A program made the position numbers and the translations under genes. 64,000 bases of DNA from Runella slithyformis DSM 19594 (GTDB lineage: Bacteria; Bacteroidota; Bacteroidia; Cytophagales; Spirosomataceae), in contig NC_015703.1 of the NCBI RefSeq assembly GCF_000218895.1, positions 371,501-435,500 on the forward strand, given 5' to 3'. Positions 16,220-24,329 of the stretch are shown in pieces. The notes beneath the pieces were generated by a model. That model was not told where the DNA came from. It saw nothing but the letters and a program-made list of their open reading frames with translations, and made no database searches. Positions within the stretch are counted from its first letter, which is position 1. The number at the start of each line of letters is the position of its first letter.

Positions 16220-17101
16220 ATGACTACAACTATTGAATCTTTAGTGGGAAGAACCTGGGCGCTTGAGCCCCGCTTCCATAATGCGCAGTCGCTGGCGCTG
16301 ATTCGTCGAATGACGAAAGGCGGCGACTCGACGATCGTCATTCCTGAACGCATGGACCCCTCGGCCGTGGACCCAAAAGCTGCCTGGACCGATAGCCGTG
16401 GCCAGCGCCACTATGGCTGGAATGTGGCCCAAACCAAAACGGGCAAGGTGGCCATCATCCCGATCATGGGAGCCATGAGCCGCTACGGCGACCTCTGCGC
16501 CTACGGTACCGAGGATATTTCCAACTTCATACTGGAGGCCAACGCCCTAGACGAAGTCACTTCGATTGTATTGCAGATCGACAGTCCCGGTGGTGACGTA
16601 AACGGCACGGAGCTGCTCGGTGATATTGTGCGCACCAGCCAAAAGCCCATCGTGGCCTACGTACAGGGCATGGCCGCGAGCGCTGCCTATTGGGTAGCGA
16701 GCCAGGCCCGCGAGATCATCATGGAGTCGGAGACCTCGACGGAGGTGGGCAGCATCGGCGTGCTGGCGGTGCACGTGGATGCCTCCGCTTTCTACGAAAA
16801 AGAGGGGATCAAGGTCACGATCATCCGCTCGGAAGGCAGCCAGGATAAGGCGCTCTTTAACGACGTGGAGGGCCTGAGTGAAAAACTCAAGGCCGAAGTA
16901 AAGGCCCAATTAGCCCCCATCAAAGCGCAGTTTATCAAGACCGTCAAGGCAGGCCGCCCCAACATCGGTGAGGTCTTTACCGGTAAAATGTACAACGGCA
17001 AAGCCGCTCTTCAGCTGGGCATGGCCGACCGTATAGGCTACCTGGGCGATGCCGTATACCGGGCGGATCTACTGGCCCGTAAGCAGCAGACAAACAACTG
17101 A
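16220..17101 (+). CDS. S49-family (SppA/protease C-like) prohead protease
   Basis: A 293-residue serine protease of the S49 type. The ClpP/crotonase-like fold shows IDSPGG near 119-124, a nucleophile serine in GMAASAAYW near 155, and VGSIGV near 178. The catalytic lysine is expected in the C-terminal part, where FTGKMYNGKAALQLGMADRIG fits the expected position. Phage proteases of this type mature the prohead. It is followed by a scaffold candidate and the capsid gene. A TTTTGTGTACTG motif directly abuts its ATG. Confidence 0.85.
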   Translation: MTTTIESLVGRTWALEPRFHNAQSLALIRRMTKGGDSTIVIPERMDPSAVDPKAAWTDSRGQRHYGWNVAQTKTGKVAIIPIMGAMSRYGDLCAYGTEDISNFILEANALDEVTSIVLQIDSPGGDVNGTELLGDIVRTSQKPIVAYVQGMAASAAYWVASQAREIIMESETSTEVGSIGVLAVHVDASAFYEKEGIKVTIIRSEGSQDKALFNDVEGLSEKLKAEVKAQLAPIKAQFIKTVKAGRPNIGEVFTGKMYNGKAALQLGMADRIGYLGDAVYRADLLARKQQTNN

Positions 17102-17111
17102 TTTTTTTTAT

Positions 17112-17534
17112 ATGACAATGGTGAAGCAACTATCCAATTTTTTCAAAAAGGACACTGCCGGCCCGGTGGTGATCATGGCGCAGGCAGGCGCGGAAGCCCC
17201 CGCCGAAACACCCGCTGAGGCTCCTGCGGCAGAAACGCCTGCTGAGGTGCCTGCTCCCGAGACTCCCGAGGCTGAGACCCCTGCTGAGACTCCTGCCCCC
17301 GCTGCTGCCGCCGCTCCGGCTACTCCTGCGGCTCAGGTGAGCATCAGCCCTGAGCGCCTTGCCGCGCTGGAAGGATACGAGCGCGAGCTGAATGCCCTGC
17401 GCCCGAAATACGAAGTGCTCGAAGCCTGGTACAACAACGTAAAAGGCCAAGGGGCCGGAGTGGGCAAGGATGCCTCCGAAGCGGCCGGTGCGCCCGCTGC
17501 CAAAAGCTGGGAGAAAGCGCCCTGGAACAATTGA
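17112..17534 (+). CDS. Ala/Pro/Glu-rich protein, scaffold candidate
   Basis: A 140-residue protein from the ATG at 17112. Residues about 25-75 are low-complexity repeats of the form PAETPAEAPA. The C-terminal part is helical (SPERLAALEGYERELNALRPKYEVLEAWY), followed by a Gly/Ala-rich tail. Its position between prohead protease and capsid gene is the usual one for a scaffolding protein. The repetitive segment could also be a flexible linker prone to length change. Confidence 0.6.
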   Translation: MTMVKQLSNFFKKDTAGPVVIMAQAGAEAPAETPAEAPAAETPAEVPAPETPEAETPAETPAPAAAAAPATPAAQVSISPERLAALEGYERELNALRPKYEVLEAWYNNVKGQGAGVGKDASEAAGAPAAKSWEKAPWNN

Positions 17535-17563
17535 TTTTTTAATTTTTTAATACCTATACAGCT

Positions 17564-18568
17564 ATGCCAGCAGATGCTTTAGATTTGAGTTTATTGTCCA
17601 CGACAGCTACGGACTATGCCCGCGAAAACCGCGAGGATATTTTCTCGAAGCTGATCGGGGCGGGTTTGAGCGGTACTCCCAATACCCCCATCAAACCCAT
17701 TGATGAGTTTATGATGATGATTCCGGGTAATGATGAAGTCGTGTTGACGGAGTTGTACCTGGATAGCGTGCTCCAGTCGGGAAACAAAGGTGCTTTTACG
17801 CCGACCAACGACGTGTTTAAGATCAAGCCCAAAAAGGCAAAAGTAAAGCCCTGTAAGGTGGACTTATTGTTTACGGAGCAAAAGATCATGGCGTTGTATA
17901 AGTCTTGGTACGGCCAGGTACGCGGCGGAAAGATCGACAAAACGACCTATCCGTTTGAGCAATGGGTGATCGAGCACGTGCTGAAGCGCGTGAGCACCGA
18001 CCTGCGCCAAAAGGCCCTCATCAACGGTACCCGCAACGACGCCGGTACTACGCCCGAGCAGGCCATGGACGGTCTGTTTGTGAAGCTGGCGGCGGCGCGC
18101 GCCAGCGGTGCCATCGGTGCTTCGCAGATCGCGACCATCAACGCCATCACGACGGGTAACGCGGTGACTGAGTTTGAGAAGATTGTAGATAAGATCCCTA
18201 CGGAGCATTACTACAATGAGCTGGTTTGTATTTCGCCCTTGGCGTACAAAAAAGCCTACGAGCGCCACTACCGCAGCACTTACGGTACGCTGCCTTACAA
18301 TGCCGGCTATAACAAGCAGGAAATTGAAGGCACGATGATCGAGTTTTTGGTAGAGCCGGGTATGCTGACCACGGGCTTAACCGCCTTTGAATCGCCGATC
18401 ATCACCAGCCGCGAAAACTTGGCCTGGCTCTATGATGACGAACGCGCACAGACACGATTGGAGTTTGACTACTCGAAGCGTGATCGTTCGTTGGCGTACG
18501 TGATGGACTTCCAAGTGGGCTTTGATTGGGCCTTGGATAGTCTTTTCTGGTTGGGCGACGTGGCGTAA
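17564..18568 (+). CDS. Major capsid protein candidate
   Basis: A 334-residue protein. Its size and its place directly after protease and scaffold candidates match a phage major capsid protein. The alternation of a helical N-terminal arm, a long helix (FEQWVIEHVLKRVSTDLRQKAL) and a beta-rich C-terminal domain is compatible with the HK97 fold. Family assignment is by context rather than by a motif. The codon usage is strongly adapted (GC-rich third positions), typical of a highly expressed structural gene. Confidence 0.75.
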   Translation: MPADALDLSLLSTTATDYARENREDIFSKLIGAGLSGTPNTPIKPIDEFMMMIPGNDEVVLTELYLDSVLQSGNKGAFTPTNDVFKIKPKKAKVKPCKVDLLFTEQKIMALYKSWYGQVRGGKIDKTTYPFEQWVIEHVLKRVSTDLRQKALINGTRNDAGTTPEQAMDGLFVKLAAARASGAIGASQIATINAITTGNAVTEFEKIVDKIPTEHYYNELVCISPLAYKKAYERHYRSTYGTLPYNAGYNKQEIEGTMIEFLVEPGMLTTGLTAFESPIITSRENLAWLYDDERAQTRLEFDYSKRDRSLAYVMDFQVGFDWALDSLFWLGDVA

Positions 18569-18595
18569 CCCCACGGCAGCGGCCGACCGCCCCTG

Positions 18596-18633
18596 CCCCT
18601 CCCGCTGCGGCGTACCGTCCACTTAGGGAGGGG
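18596..18633 (+). terminator. CCCCTCCC/GGGAGGGG hairpin
   Basis: An 8-bp perfect inverted repeat with a 22-base loop in the capsid-to-next-gene gap. It is one of several CCCTCCC-type palindromes in this phage. It has no T run, so it is probably partial termination or mRNA protection behind the capsid gene. Confidence 0.5.
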
Positions 18634-18680
18634 TATTGTGCTTCTTTTACTTTTAACAGCCTTTTAATTCTTTTTCAATA

Positions 18681-19226
18681 ATGGCAAATGTCAATTTTGC
18701 GAATTTAAACGCGACAAGTGAGCAGGAAGGAAACCCCGGTGGTGTCCGGACGCTGCTTGTGTGCGAAAAACAGTTTATCAGCGGTGTGTGGCCTAAGAAG
18801 GCCGATACCGTAACCGGTGAAATTACGACCCTGCCCACGATGGTGGCCGGGGCGAAATTTGCGGCTTATGACTGCCCCGACGGCACGGTAGAAATCTCCA
18901 GCGAAAAGCAGGGTGACCCGGGCTTCCAAAGCTATAAGCACAGTATTGAATACATGCTGGCGAGCTTTTCGAAAACCATACAGGCAGAACTCGCCAAGAA
19001 AATGAATGCCGGGGCCGTGTACATCGTAGAGATGAACGACGGGCAGTATGTGGTGGTAGGCTCCAGCGACAATCCGATCTTTACGAAGCAGAGCTTCAAA
19101 GGCGGCAAAAAAGGCGGCGATAAGCGCGGCTTTACGCTCAAGGGCGAACAGGACGGCTTTATGTGGGATATTTTGCCTTTGCAGCCGTCGTTGGTGGCTA
19201 CGTTGCCGATCCAGCCGGCTGCTTAA
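18681..19226 (+). CDS. Probable structural protein (tail tube or head decoration candidate)
   Basis: A 181-residue protein, beta-rich with a basic glycine loop (KGGKKGGDKRGF). It follows the capsid gene and is flanked by hairpins on both sides, suggesting separately tuned, high expression. A tail-tube or decoration protein is the most likely role from context. I recognise no family motif. Confidence 0.55.
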   Translation: MANVNFANLNATSEQEGNPGGVRTLLVCEKQFISGVWPKKADTVTGEITTLPTMVAGAKFAAYDCPDGTVEISSEKQGDPGFQSYKHSIEYMLASFSKTIQAELAKKMNAGAVYIVEMNDGQYVVVGSSDNPIFTKQSFKGGKKGGDKRGFTLKGEQDGFMWDILPLQPSLVATLPIQPAA

Positions 19227-19241
19227 CATTCCTTCAAACTT

Positions 19242-19267
19242 GCCCTCTCCGTACAAAAGGGGAGGGC
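19242..19267 (+). terminator. Hairpin terminator
   Basis: GCCCTCTCC (19242-19250) pairs with GGGGAGGGC (19259-19267) with one G-U pair, followed by an AT-rich stretch. Confidence 0.6.
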
Positions 19268-19284
19268 ATTAATTTATTTTAGAG

Positions 19285-19542
19285 ATGGCTTCAAAATACC
19301 AAGTAATTGTACCCGAAGGCGGGGCGCGTCATGCGCTGCCGGGGGAAGGCCTCATCACGATCAGTGAGGATATGGCCGATGTTCATATTGAGGCGCTGAT
19401 GGCCGCCGGAGTGACCGAGTACTTCACGGAGATCGTTGCCGATGTTCAACCTTTAAACGCTGATACTGATGTCGAAAAAGACCCAAGCAGTACCGAAGCA
19501 GGAACCGACCCTGCCGCTACCCGCCGCGCCAAACGTAGCTGA
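19285..19542 (+). CDS. Small phage protein, unknown (85 residues)
   Basis: An 85-residue protein with a compact N-terminal domain (YQVIVPEGGARHALPGEGLITISEDMADVHIEALMAAG split at the glycines) and an acidic, disordered C-terminus. It overlaps the next gene by 74 bases in another frame. No family recognised. Confidence 0.55.
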   Translation: MASKYQVIVPEGGARHALPGEGLITISEDMADVHIEALMAAGVTEYFTEIVADVQPLNADTDVEKDPSSTEAGTDPAATRRAKRS

Positions 19543-19969
19543 TACCGAAGAAAATTCGTCGGCTGCTGTCGGTACCGACGCTCAAACGCCCGCTGCGCCG
19601 ATAGATAATTTGGCAGATGCCAAACCGCTCTCCAATTGTACGCTCATTGAGCTGATGGAAACGTATGTCAACTCTTACCACAGGATTCGGGATATTCAGG
19701 ATGAACCGGAGGAAGTGGTGGAAAAAGCCTACGCCTTTCATGAAGAGGTGTACAATGAAATCAGCGCTCATTTTTTGGCCAATGAAGAGCTTAAAAAAGG
19801 GATTGCCAAAGGATTCCATCAAATGCTGGAAACTACTGAAGAAGACTACCTGAAGCAGAAAGCCCAAAAGCAACTGGAAGCATTGCAGGAGGCTCGCATG
19901 GGGTTGGCGGTTGATGAACCCGCTGATGACGGTAGTGCCCTCGAAATATCGCCCGTCAGAGAACGATAG
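19469..19969 (+). CDS. Phage protein, acidic and helical, unknown
   Basis: A 166-residue protein. The first 50 residues are Pro/Ala-rich and disordered; the rest is helical (ELMETYVNSYHRIRDIQ, then EEDYLKQKAQKQLEAL). It begins inside the 3' end of the previous gene in the +1 frame, with a 74-base overlap. This may be ordinary overlap with re-initiation, or a frameshift-coupled pair. A strong terminator follows the stop. Confidence 0.6.
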   Translation: MSKKTQAVPKQEPTLPLPAAPNVADTEENSSAAVGTDAQTPAAPIDNLADAKPLSNCTLIELMETYVNSYHRIRDIQDEPEEVVEKAYAFHEEVYNEISAHFLANEELKKGIAKGFHQMLETTEEDYLKQKAQKQLEALQEARMGLAVDEPADDGSALEISPVRER

Positions 19970-19982
19970 GCAGAAACTTTTA

Positions 19983-20014
19983 AAAGCCCGGTAACCAATG
20001 TTGCCGGGCTTTTT
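19983..20014 (+). terminator. Intrinsic terminator
   Basis: AAAGCCCGGTAAC pairs with GTTGCCGGGCTTT (one mismatch) and is followed by a T run. The stem core AAGCCCGG is nearly the same as in the terminator at 16132. Confidence 0.85.
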
Positions 20015-20027
20015 TGTTTCTTTGTAA

Positions 20028-20136
20028 TGCGAACATTTAATCAAATTTAATAGAGGTAGGCAGGCTCAAGGGCTTGCCGATTGGCGAGTGGTTGTAAGTA
20101 CCTCACGCCTACCTCTGTTGTGGTTAGATGTTCGCA
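20028..20136 (+). ncRNA. Nested-stem structured RNA or leader
   Basis: Two nested perfect stems: an outer 9 bp (TGCGAACAT 20028-20036 with 20128-20136) and an inner 10 bp (AGAGGTAGGC 20052-20061 with 20107-20116). A further 6-bp hairpin (CTTGCC/GGCGAG, loop GATT) lies inside. It sits between a strong terminator and the ATG at 20156. It could be a riboregulator leader, a small RNA or a DNA recognition site. Confidence 0.45.
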
Positions 20137-20155
20137 GCGACCAATCGGCTTCATT

Positions 20156-20389
20156 ATGTATATACGCCCCGCTGAGCTTCCGCCCCTGTATTCTTTCCTG
20201 CGCCGACATGGCGTGGAAGTGGATCTGCTCATTGAATTGTTGGAGGCATATCAGGACAAACACCCTGCTTCTCTTTTTGACCCCTACGAAACACCGGAGA
20301 AGTACATTGATGCCACGACCTACAAGGATAAGGTGGGTGATTTTTTGGAAATGCTCAGCGTGGAAAGTGTCCCGGTGAAATCGCAGTAA
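20156..20389 (+). CDS. Small phage protein, unknown (77 residues)
   Basis: A 77-residue helical protein (MYIRPAELPPLYSFLRRHG). I choose the ATG at 20156; the frame stays open further upstream, but that part lies in the structured RNA region. The nested-stem structure ends 19 bases before the start. No family recognised. Confidence 0.55.
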   Translation: MYIRPAELPPLYSFLRRHGVEVDLLIELLEAYQDKHPASLFDPYETPEKYIDATTYKDKVGDFLEMLSVESVPVKSQ

Positions 20390-20415
20390 GTGCATTACCT
20401 TGGTAAGAAAAAACG

Positions 20416-21084
20416 ATGACCGAGGAAGAAATCAAAACCGAGCGCCTCAAGCTCAAAAACAACCTCTCTTATCTGCGCCTACAGGAACGTGCCGGCAAGG
20501 CTACCGCCGCCGAAGTGGCGCGGGCGGAGCTGGCTTGGAGTACCTTCAGCAGCGCCCCGGCCGAAACCCTCAAGGCCACCGCTACCCCGCCCCCTGCTCC
20601 CCAAGGCCCTGCCTGGCAATCGGAAAACCCTGCCGATACACTTACCCCCGAAGTGGCGCTGATCGTGGAGGAACTCCGTAAACAACAGAGTGACCTAGAC
20701 TACGAAAAACGCTCGCTCTCGATGCAGCTGCAGGCGGTACCGAAAGACGTAGCCTGCCCCGAAATCACGAAACAGATCCTGGAACTGCGCGAGCAGTGGA
20801 TGGCCCTGGGCGATGAGATCCGATTTGTGATCGCCAATGGCCAACGGCCCACGGAAGAGCGCCCGAAGGAATTTGACGCAGAGGCCTACCGGAGCCAACT
20901 GCCCAATGATCGGTACCAACTGAGTAAGTTGATCGAAAACATGAACATCAACGTACACTATCGCTGGCCACAACGCCTGGCTCAAGCCAAGACGGAAGCC
21001 AAAAAGGCCGAATACCGCCTGAAAATAGCCAAGGGTGAACGGGAGCTTGATATACTTCGCCAATACTTTAAGTCAATCCAATAA
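20416..21084 (+). CDS. Coiled-coil phage protein, unknown
   Basis: A 222-residue, largely helical protein with a Pro/Ala linker (about 48-68) and several coiled-coil segments (ELRKQQSDLDYEKRSLSMQL). It overlaps the next ATG (TAATG at 21084). No enzymatic motif. It may be a structural or DNA-associated helper of the following genes. Confidence 0.6.
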   Translation: MTEEEIKTERLKLKNNLSYLRLQERAGKATAAEVARAELAWSTFSSAPAETLKATATPPPAPQGPAWQSENPADTLTPEVALIVEELRKQQSDLDYEKRSLSMQLQAVPKDVACPEITKQILELREQWMALGDEIRFVIANGQRPTEERPKEFDAEAYRSQLPNDRYQLSKLIENMNINVHYRWPQRLAQAKTEAKKAEYRLKIAKGERELDILRQYFKSIQ

Positions 21085-21386
21085 TGAACGTAAAGCATCT
21101 AATCACTAAAAAAACGGTGAGCGGAAAACGCCGCCTGTTTTTTCAAGTGCATAATTCGCACGATGTGGCCCGAAGCGGACCGCTGAAAATTGAACTCAGG
21201 ACGCATTTTTCTACCATTCATACGATTGAGGTGAAGGTAAACCCGATCGACCCCAAAAAGTACGGGGTGTTTTACGTGGATGTGCCGAGCCTGATCGACA
21301 TCGCCTGGAGAAAGTTTGATTGGTATTTTCAGAGCCGGAGCGGCCGTAATCCAAGGTCGGAGAAGTTTGAAGATTTAACGCAATAA
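21084..21386 (+). CDS. Small basic phage protein, unknown
   Basis: A 100-residue, beta-rich, basic protein (HLITKKTVSGKRRLFFQVHN). It is translationally coupled to the upstream coiled-coil gene. It precedes the ParB-like gene by 24 bases and may belong to the same functional group. No family recognised. Confidence 0.55.
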   Translation: MNVKHLITKKTVSGKRRLFFQVHNSHDVARSGPLKIELRTHFSTIHTIEVKVNPIDPKKYGVFYVDVPSLIDIAWRKFDWYFQSRSGRNPRSEKFEDLTQ

Positions 21387-21410
21387 ACACGCTAAAAGTA
21401 AAGTACAGCC

Positions 21411-22025
21411 ATGATCAATGAATTGTTTCGGACCGAACAGGTCCGGGTGTCGGTATTGGTACCGCACGTAAAAAATCCGCGCAAAATCAAAGCCGACGAG
21501 AAACGGAAGCTTTGGGAACGCCTCCAAAAATTTGGGATGATCGGTATTCCGGTCAGAGATGCCGACGGCACGCTGCTCAGCGGCCATCAGCGGTGTGAGC
21601 TGCTGGCTCAAAACAGCCTGGGCGACTATGAGATCGACGTGCGCACGGCCGTACGCAAACTGACCGAAGAAGAACTCCACGAAGTGATGATCATCGAAAA
21701 CCGCCACGCGGGTGAATTTGATCTGGAGATGCTCAAGTCGGAGTTTGAGCAGTACATGGACCTCGGAGATTTTGGCTTGGATCTGGCTGAGCTGGATAAG
21801 CAGCTCGCTGAGGTAACGGCTGAGCAGGCTCCCGAGGCTGAAATGCCGATCGTGGCCACGATGAGCGAGAAGTATACGTCGTTTGTGATCGTGTGCCGGA
21901 ACGAGATCGACGAAAACCACCTGGCCGAAAAACTCGGCATCGAAAGAGGGCGGTGCTATAAAAGCAGTAAGGTAGGCATGATGCACGTGGTAGACGCTAA
22001 ACGGGTGATAGAACGATGGAAGTGA
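21411..22025 (+). CDS. ParB/sulfiredoxin-like domain protein
   Basis: A 204-residue protein with an N-terminal ParB-type nuclease fold. Features are VSVLVPHVKNPRKI at about 12-25, then GIPVRDADGTLLSGHQRCELLAQ with the typical GHxR box near 57-65. ParB-like domains in phages act as nucleases, NTP-dependent DNA binders or modification partners. The stop overlaps the glycosyltransferase ATG by 10 bases, so the two proteins are made together. In published genome surveys ParB-like proteins often lie with DNA-modifying enzymes in phages, which fits this neighbour. Confidence 0.8.
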   Translation: MINELFRTEQVRVSVLVPHVKNPRKIKADEKRKLWERLQKFGMIGIPVRDADGTLLSGHQRCELLAQNSLGDYEIDVRTAVRKLTEEELHEVMIIENRHAGEFDLEMLKSEFEQYMDLGDFGLDLAELDKQLAEVTAEQAPEAEMPIVATMSEKYTSFVIVCRNEIDENHLAEKLGIERGRCYKSSKVGMMHVVDAKRVIERWK

Positions 22026-22798
22026 AGACCCCCAACCCTGGCCCTTCCCCCTGTGAGGGGAAGGGAATAGAAGTGAAAGTGGTGATTCCGTCCCATAAAC
22101 GTTGGGACCGGGTATTGACCACGATGGCCGTGGATAATGCCATACTGTGCGTGGCCGAGAGCCAACGCGAGCTGTATGCCAAATGCAATAAGGGCGTGGA
22201 GATCGTGACCCACCCTGACAGCGTGGTGGGGCTGGCCAGAAAACGCGACTGGATCGTGCAGCACTTCAAAAACGTGATGATGCTCGACGACGACATTGAC
22301 CATCTGAAACGGATTTATACCGGCAAGGGTGAGCCGATGATCGTGGAGCCTGATGAGGCATACGAGATCATTCAGCTGACGGCCAACGCGGCCAAGGCGG
22401 CCGGGGCGTATGTGTTTGGGTTCAGCTCCTCGCCAGCTCCCATCAGCTTCGACAGCTTTAACCCCATCAAATTGAGCGGCTACGTGACGGGCTGCGCCCA
22501 TGGCGTACTGGAGGGAAGCAAGCTGTGGTATAATCCGGATATCATTTGCAATGAGGATTACTGGATTAGCCTGTTGAATGCCCATCATCATCGGCTGATT
22601 TGGAAAGATACCCGTTACTATTGGTCTCAAAAAGATACGTTTGTGAACCGTGGTGGGTTGGCAGAATTTCGTAACTTGGACGCTGAGGAAAAGGATTTTC
22701 ACTTGCTCCGACGGGTATTTGGTGACGTGGTGGAGCTGCGCAAGTCAAAGCAGAACGCAAAGCATCCTTTTCAGAAAACGCTGAAACTGCCTTTTTAA
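22016..22798 (+). CDS. GREB1/TAGT-like glycosyltransferase (candidate DNA-base glycosyltransferase)
   Basis: A 260-residue GT-A-type glycosyltransferase. The Rossmann start VKVVIPSHKRWDRV lies near residues 20-33, GLARKRDWIVQHF near 75-87, and the metal-binding LDDDID near 91-96. NEDYWISLL near 182 fits the acidic C-terminal motif. This pattern resembles the TET-associated (TAGT/GREB1) family proposed to glycosylate oxidised bases in phage DNA. No TET/JBP oxygenase is visible in the prophage. The first 20 residues come from a CCCTTCCCC palindrome (22042-22065), so the true start may lie later. It overlaps the ParB-like gene by 10 bases. Confidence 0.7.
   Translation: MEVKTPNPGPSPCEGKGIEVKVVIPSHKRWDRVLTTMAVDNAILCVAESQRELYAKCNKGVEIVTHPDSVVGLARKRDWIVQHFKNVMMLDDDIDHLKRIYTGKGEPMIVEPDEAYEIIQLTANAAKAAGAYVFGFSSSPAPISFDSFNPIKLSGYVTGCAHGVLEGSKLWYNPDIICNEDYWISLLNAHHHRLIWKDTRYYWSQKDTFVNRGGLAEFRNLDAEEKDFHLLRRVFGDVVELRKSKQNAKHPFQKTLKLPF
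22042..22065 (+). repeat. CCCTTCCCC/GGGGAAGGG palindrome inside a gene start
   Basis: A 9-bp perfect stem with a 6-base loop, within the N-terminal codons of the glycosyltransferase ORF. It resembles the C-rich palindromes seen in several gaps of this phage and may be an inserted interspersed element. Confidence 0.55.
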
Positions 22799-22809
22799 AA
22801 ACAGATACT

Positions 22810-23424
22810 ATGGAAAAAAAAGAAATGAGCCTGTTGTTTGAGACAGATAATTTGAGGTCTTATATAATTGAAAATACATTAATCATAGAAGAAATAATTT
22901 CAGAGACACTCGGGTATTTGCTTGACATTGACTGGATGTCATCAAAATCATTTGGCTACAGTTCTTCGGGCCTTTCATTTAACCAAAAAGTACAAATGAT
23001 ACAGGACATCAAAGGGATAAGCAAAGAAGATACAAAAAAATTAACCGCTTTAATGTCCATTAGAAACAAGTTTGCACATGTAAAATCCATTAAAACTTTT
23101 AATGATTTTTTCACTTCTGGGGACAATGGGAAGTCCGTTAAAAAGGAACTTGATCGTTGGTATTCTCATCATGTTCTGGAAGCCAATACTGATGAAGAGC
23201 ATAAATACAAATTTTTCTTCTTTGAGTTGATTAAAGATACGGGGATTTGTCTGTTTGATATAAGTACAAAACACGTATGGAAAAGAGCTGTTAAGGAAGG
23301 AGAAGAAAAAGCTTCAGAATTGGTTTTAAAAGCGTTGAAAGCAGAAGTATTAAAATTAGAAAATGGAAAGGAAATACTTGATAAATTAAAAAAAGAACTA
23401 CAAGAATCCTTAAAAACTGAGTAG
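22810..23424 (+). CDS. HEPN-like protein (Rx4H motif)
   Basis: A 204-residue helical protein. The segment LMSIRNKFAHVKS contains R-x4-H (RNKFAH near residues 79-84), the catalytic signature of HEPN ribonucleases. The rest is helical and lysine-rich. Its DNA is much richer in A and T than both neighbours, indicating a cargo gene inserted into the operon. HEPN proteins are common effectors of abortive infection and toxin systems. No MNT-type antitoxin gene lies beside it. RNase activity is inferred from the motif. Confidence 0.6.
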   Translation: MEKKEMSLLFETDNLRSYIIENTLIIEEIISETLGYLLDIDWMSSKSFGYSSSGLSFNQKVQMIQDIKGISKEDTKKLTALMSIRNKFAHVKSIKTFNDFFTSGDNGKSVKKELDRWYSHHVLEANTDEEHKYKFFFFELIKDTGICLFDISTKHVWKRAVKEGEEKASELVLKALKAEVLKLENGKEILDKLKKELQESLKTE

Positions 23425-23478
23425 GCTTGGGATATATTTTTAAGTCTAAAAAACACAAAAAAAACTTCAAAAATAATT

Positions 23479-23590
23479 GGGAAAACGCTTTTAATATCCG
23501 TTCTGTCGGGAGATTTTTACATAAGCAGTAGGGCAAACTACTCTTTGAAAATCAATCACATAACTAAATATTCTAAGCAAAAATGGAAAC
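23479..23590 (+). repeat. Leader repeat copy A
   Basis: About 110 bases nearly identical to 25175-25285. The conserved core has ATCCGTTCTGTCGGGAGAT, then ACATAAGCAGTAGGGCAAAC with a small AGTAG/CTACT hairpin, an ATCAATCA segment, and TTCTAAGCAA just before the ATG. The repeat extends into the first codons (METQI in both proteins). Confidence 0.85.
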
Positions 23591-24266
23591 CCAAATCATC
23601 CCCGCAGTACCTTCAAAACGCAATCTTGAGCGCTACATCGCCGCTACCGGCAAAACCGAACTGGAATACCAAGCATGGGCGAGCGAGGTAGGCAAGCGAA
23701 TGCACATCAACAACCTGGACAAAATTATTTGTGCGAAATTTGATATCTACACCGTCTCGCATCTTGCCAACATTTTGACAGAATTACCGCTGGGCATTCC
23801 CGAAAACGAAGTCAACGCCTACCTGATCGAGCACAGTGTCAACCCGCTGGAGCTGGCCAAACTCTGGAACGAAATGCAGGCCGAGGCGCAAAGCTGGATC
23901 TGCAAAGAGAGCCTCATCGCCAATAGCCTGGCTTTTTTCCCAAAAACCGATTTTGAGCAGTTTGGTGACAAAAACCACCTCCCCGATGTGAGCCGCTCTT
24001 GGTTTAAAAAAGACGGCTTGAATCTCGACACCCAAGCGCAGGAAATGAGCGAGAACAGCGGCTTCGAGATCACGGTTCAGGACCTGATCGACTTTGTGAT
24101 GAAGTGGCGGCCACGCACCTATAAAAACCCTGCGGAACTGACCGTAAAGCGCATCGAAGAGCGGTTTAAAGAAGTGACCACCTTTGCCATCAAAGACTAC
24201 TACGTACAGCACCTGCTGAAAATGTGCCACTTCGAGAAATCAGGCATCGACATTCTTCCTTTCTAA
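23583..24266 (+). CDS. Phage protein, unknown (227 residues)
   Basis: A soluble, mostly helical protein (NLERYIAATGKTELEYQAWA). No family recognised. It is expressed from leader copy A and precedes the methylase-like gene by 63 bases with a palindrome in between. The pair is bracketed by the two leader repeats and could move as a cassette. A partner or regulator role for the methylase-like protein is possible. Confidence 0.6.
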   Translation: METQIIPAVPSKRNLERYIAATGKTELEYQAWASEVGKRMHINNLDKIICAKFDIYTVSHLANILTELPLGIPENEVNAYLIEHSVNPLELAKLWNEMQAEAQSWICKESLIANSLAFFPKTDFEQFGDKNHLPDVSRSWFKKDGLNLDTQAQEMSENSGFEITVQDLIDFVMKWRPRTYKNPAELTVKRIEERFKEVTTFAIKDYYVQHLLKMCHFEKSGIDILPF

Positions 24267-24292
24267 CTCTTCCCTGTTTCACATTTTAATCC

Positions 24293-24318
24293 ACTGAGGG
24301 ACATTGATGTCCCTCAGT
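24293..24318. promoter_or_regulatory. Near-perfect 26-bp palindrome before the methylase-like gene
   Basis: ACTGAGGGACAT (24293-24304) and ATGTCCCTCAGT (24307-24318) are exact inverted copies separated by TG. It ends 11 bases before the ATG at 24330. The tight spacing suggests an operator for a dimeric regulator or a translation-blocking hairpin. Confidence 0.6.
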
Positions 24319-24329
24319 ATGCTACCGCT

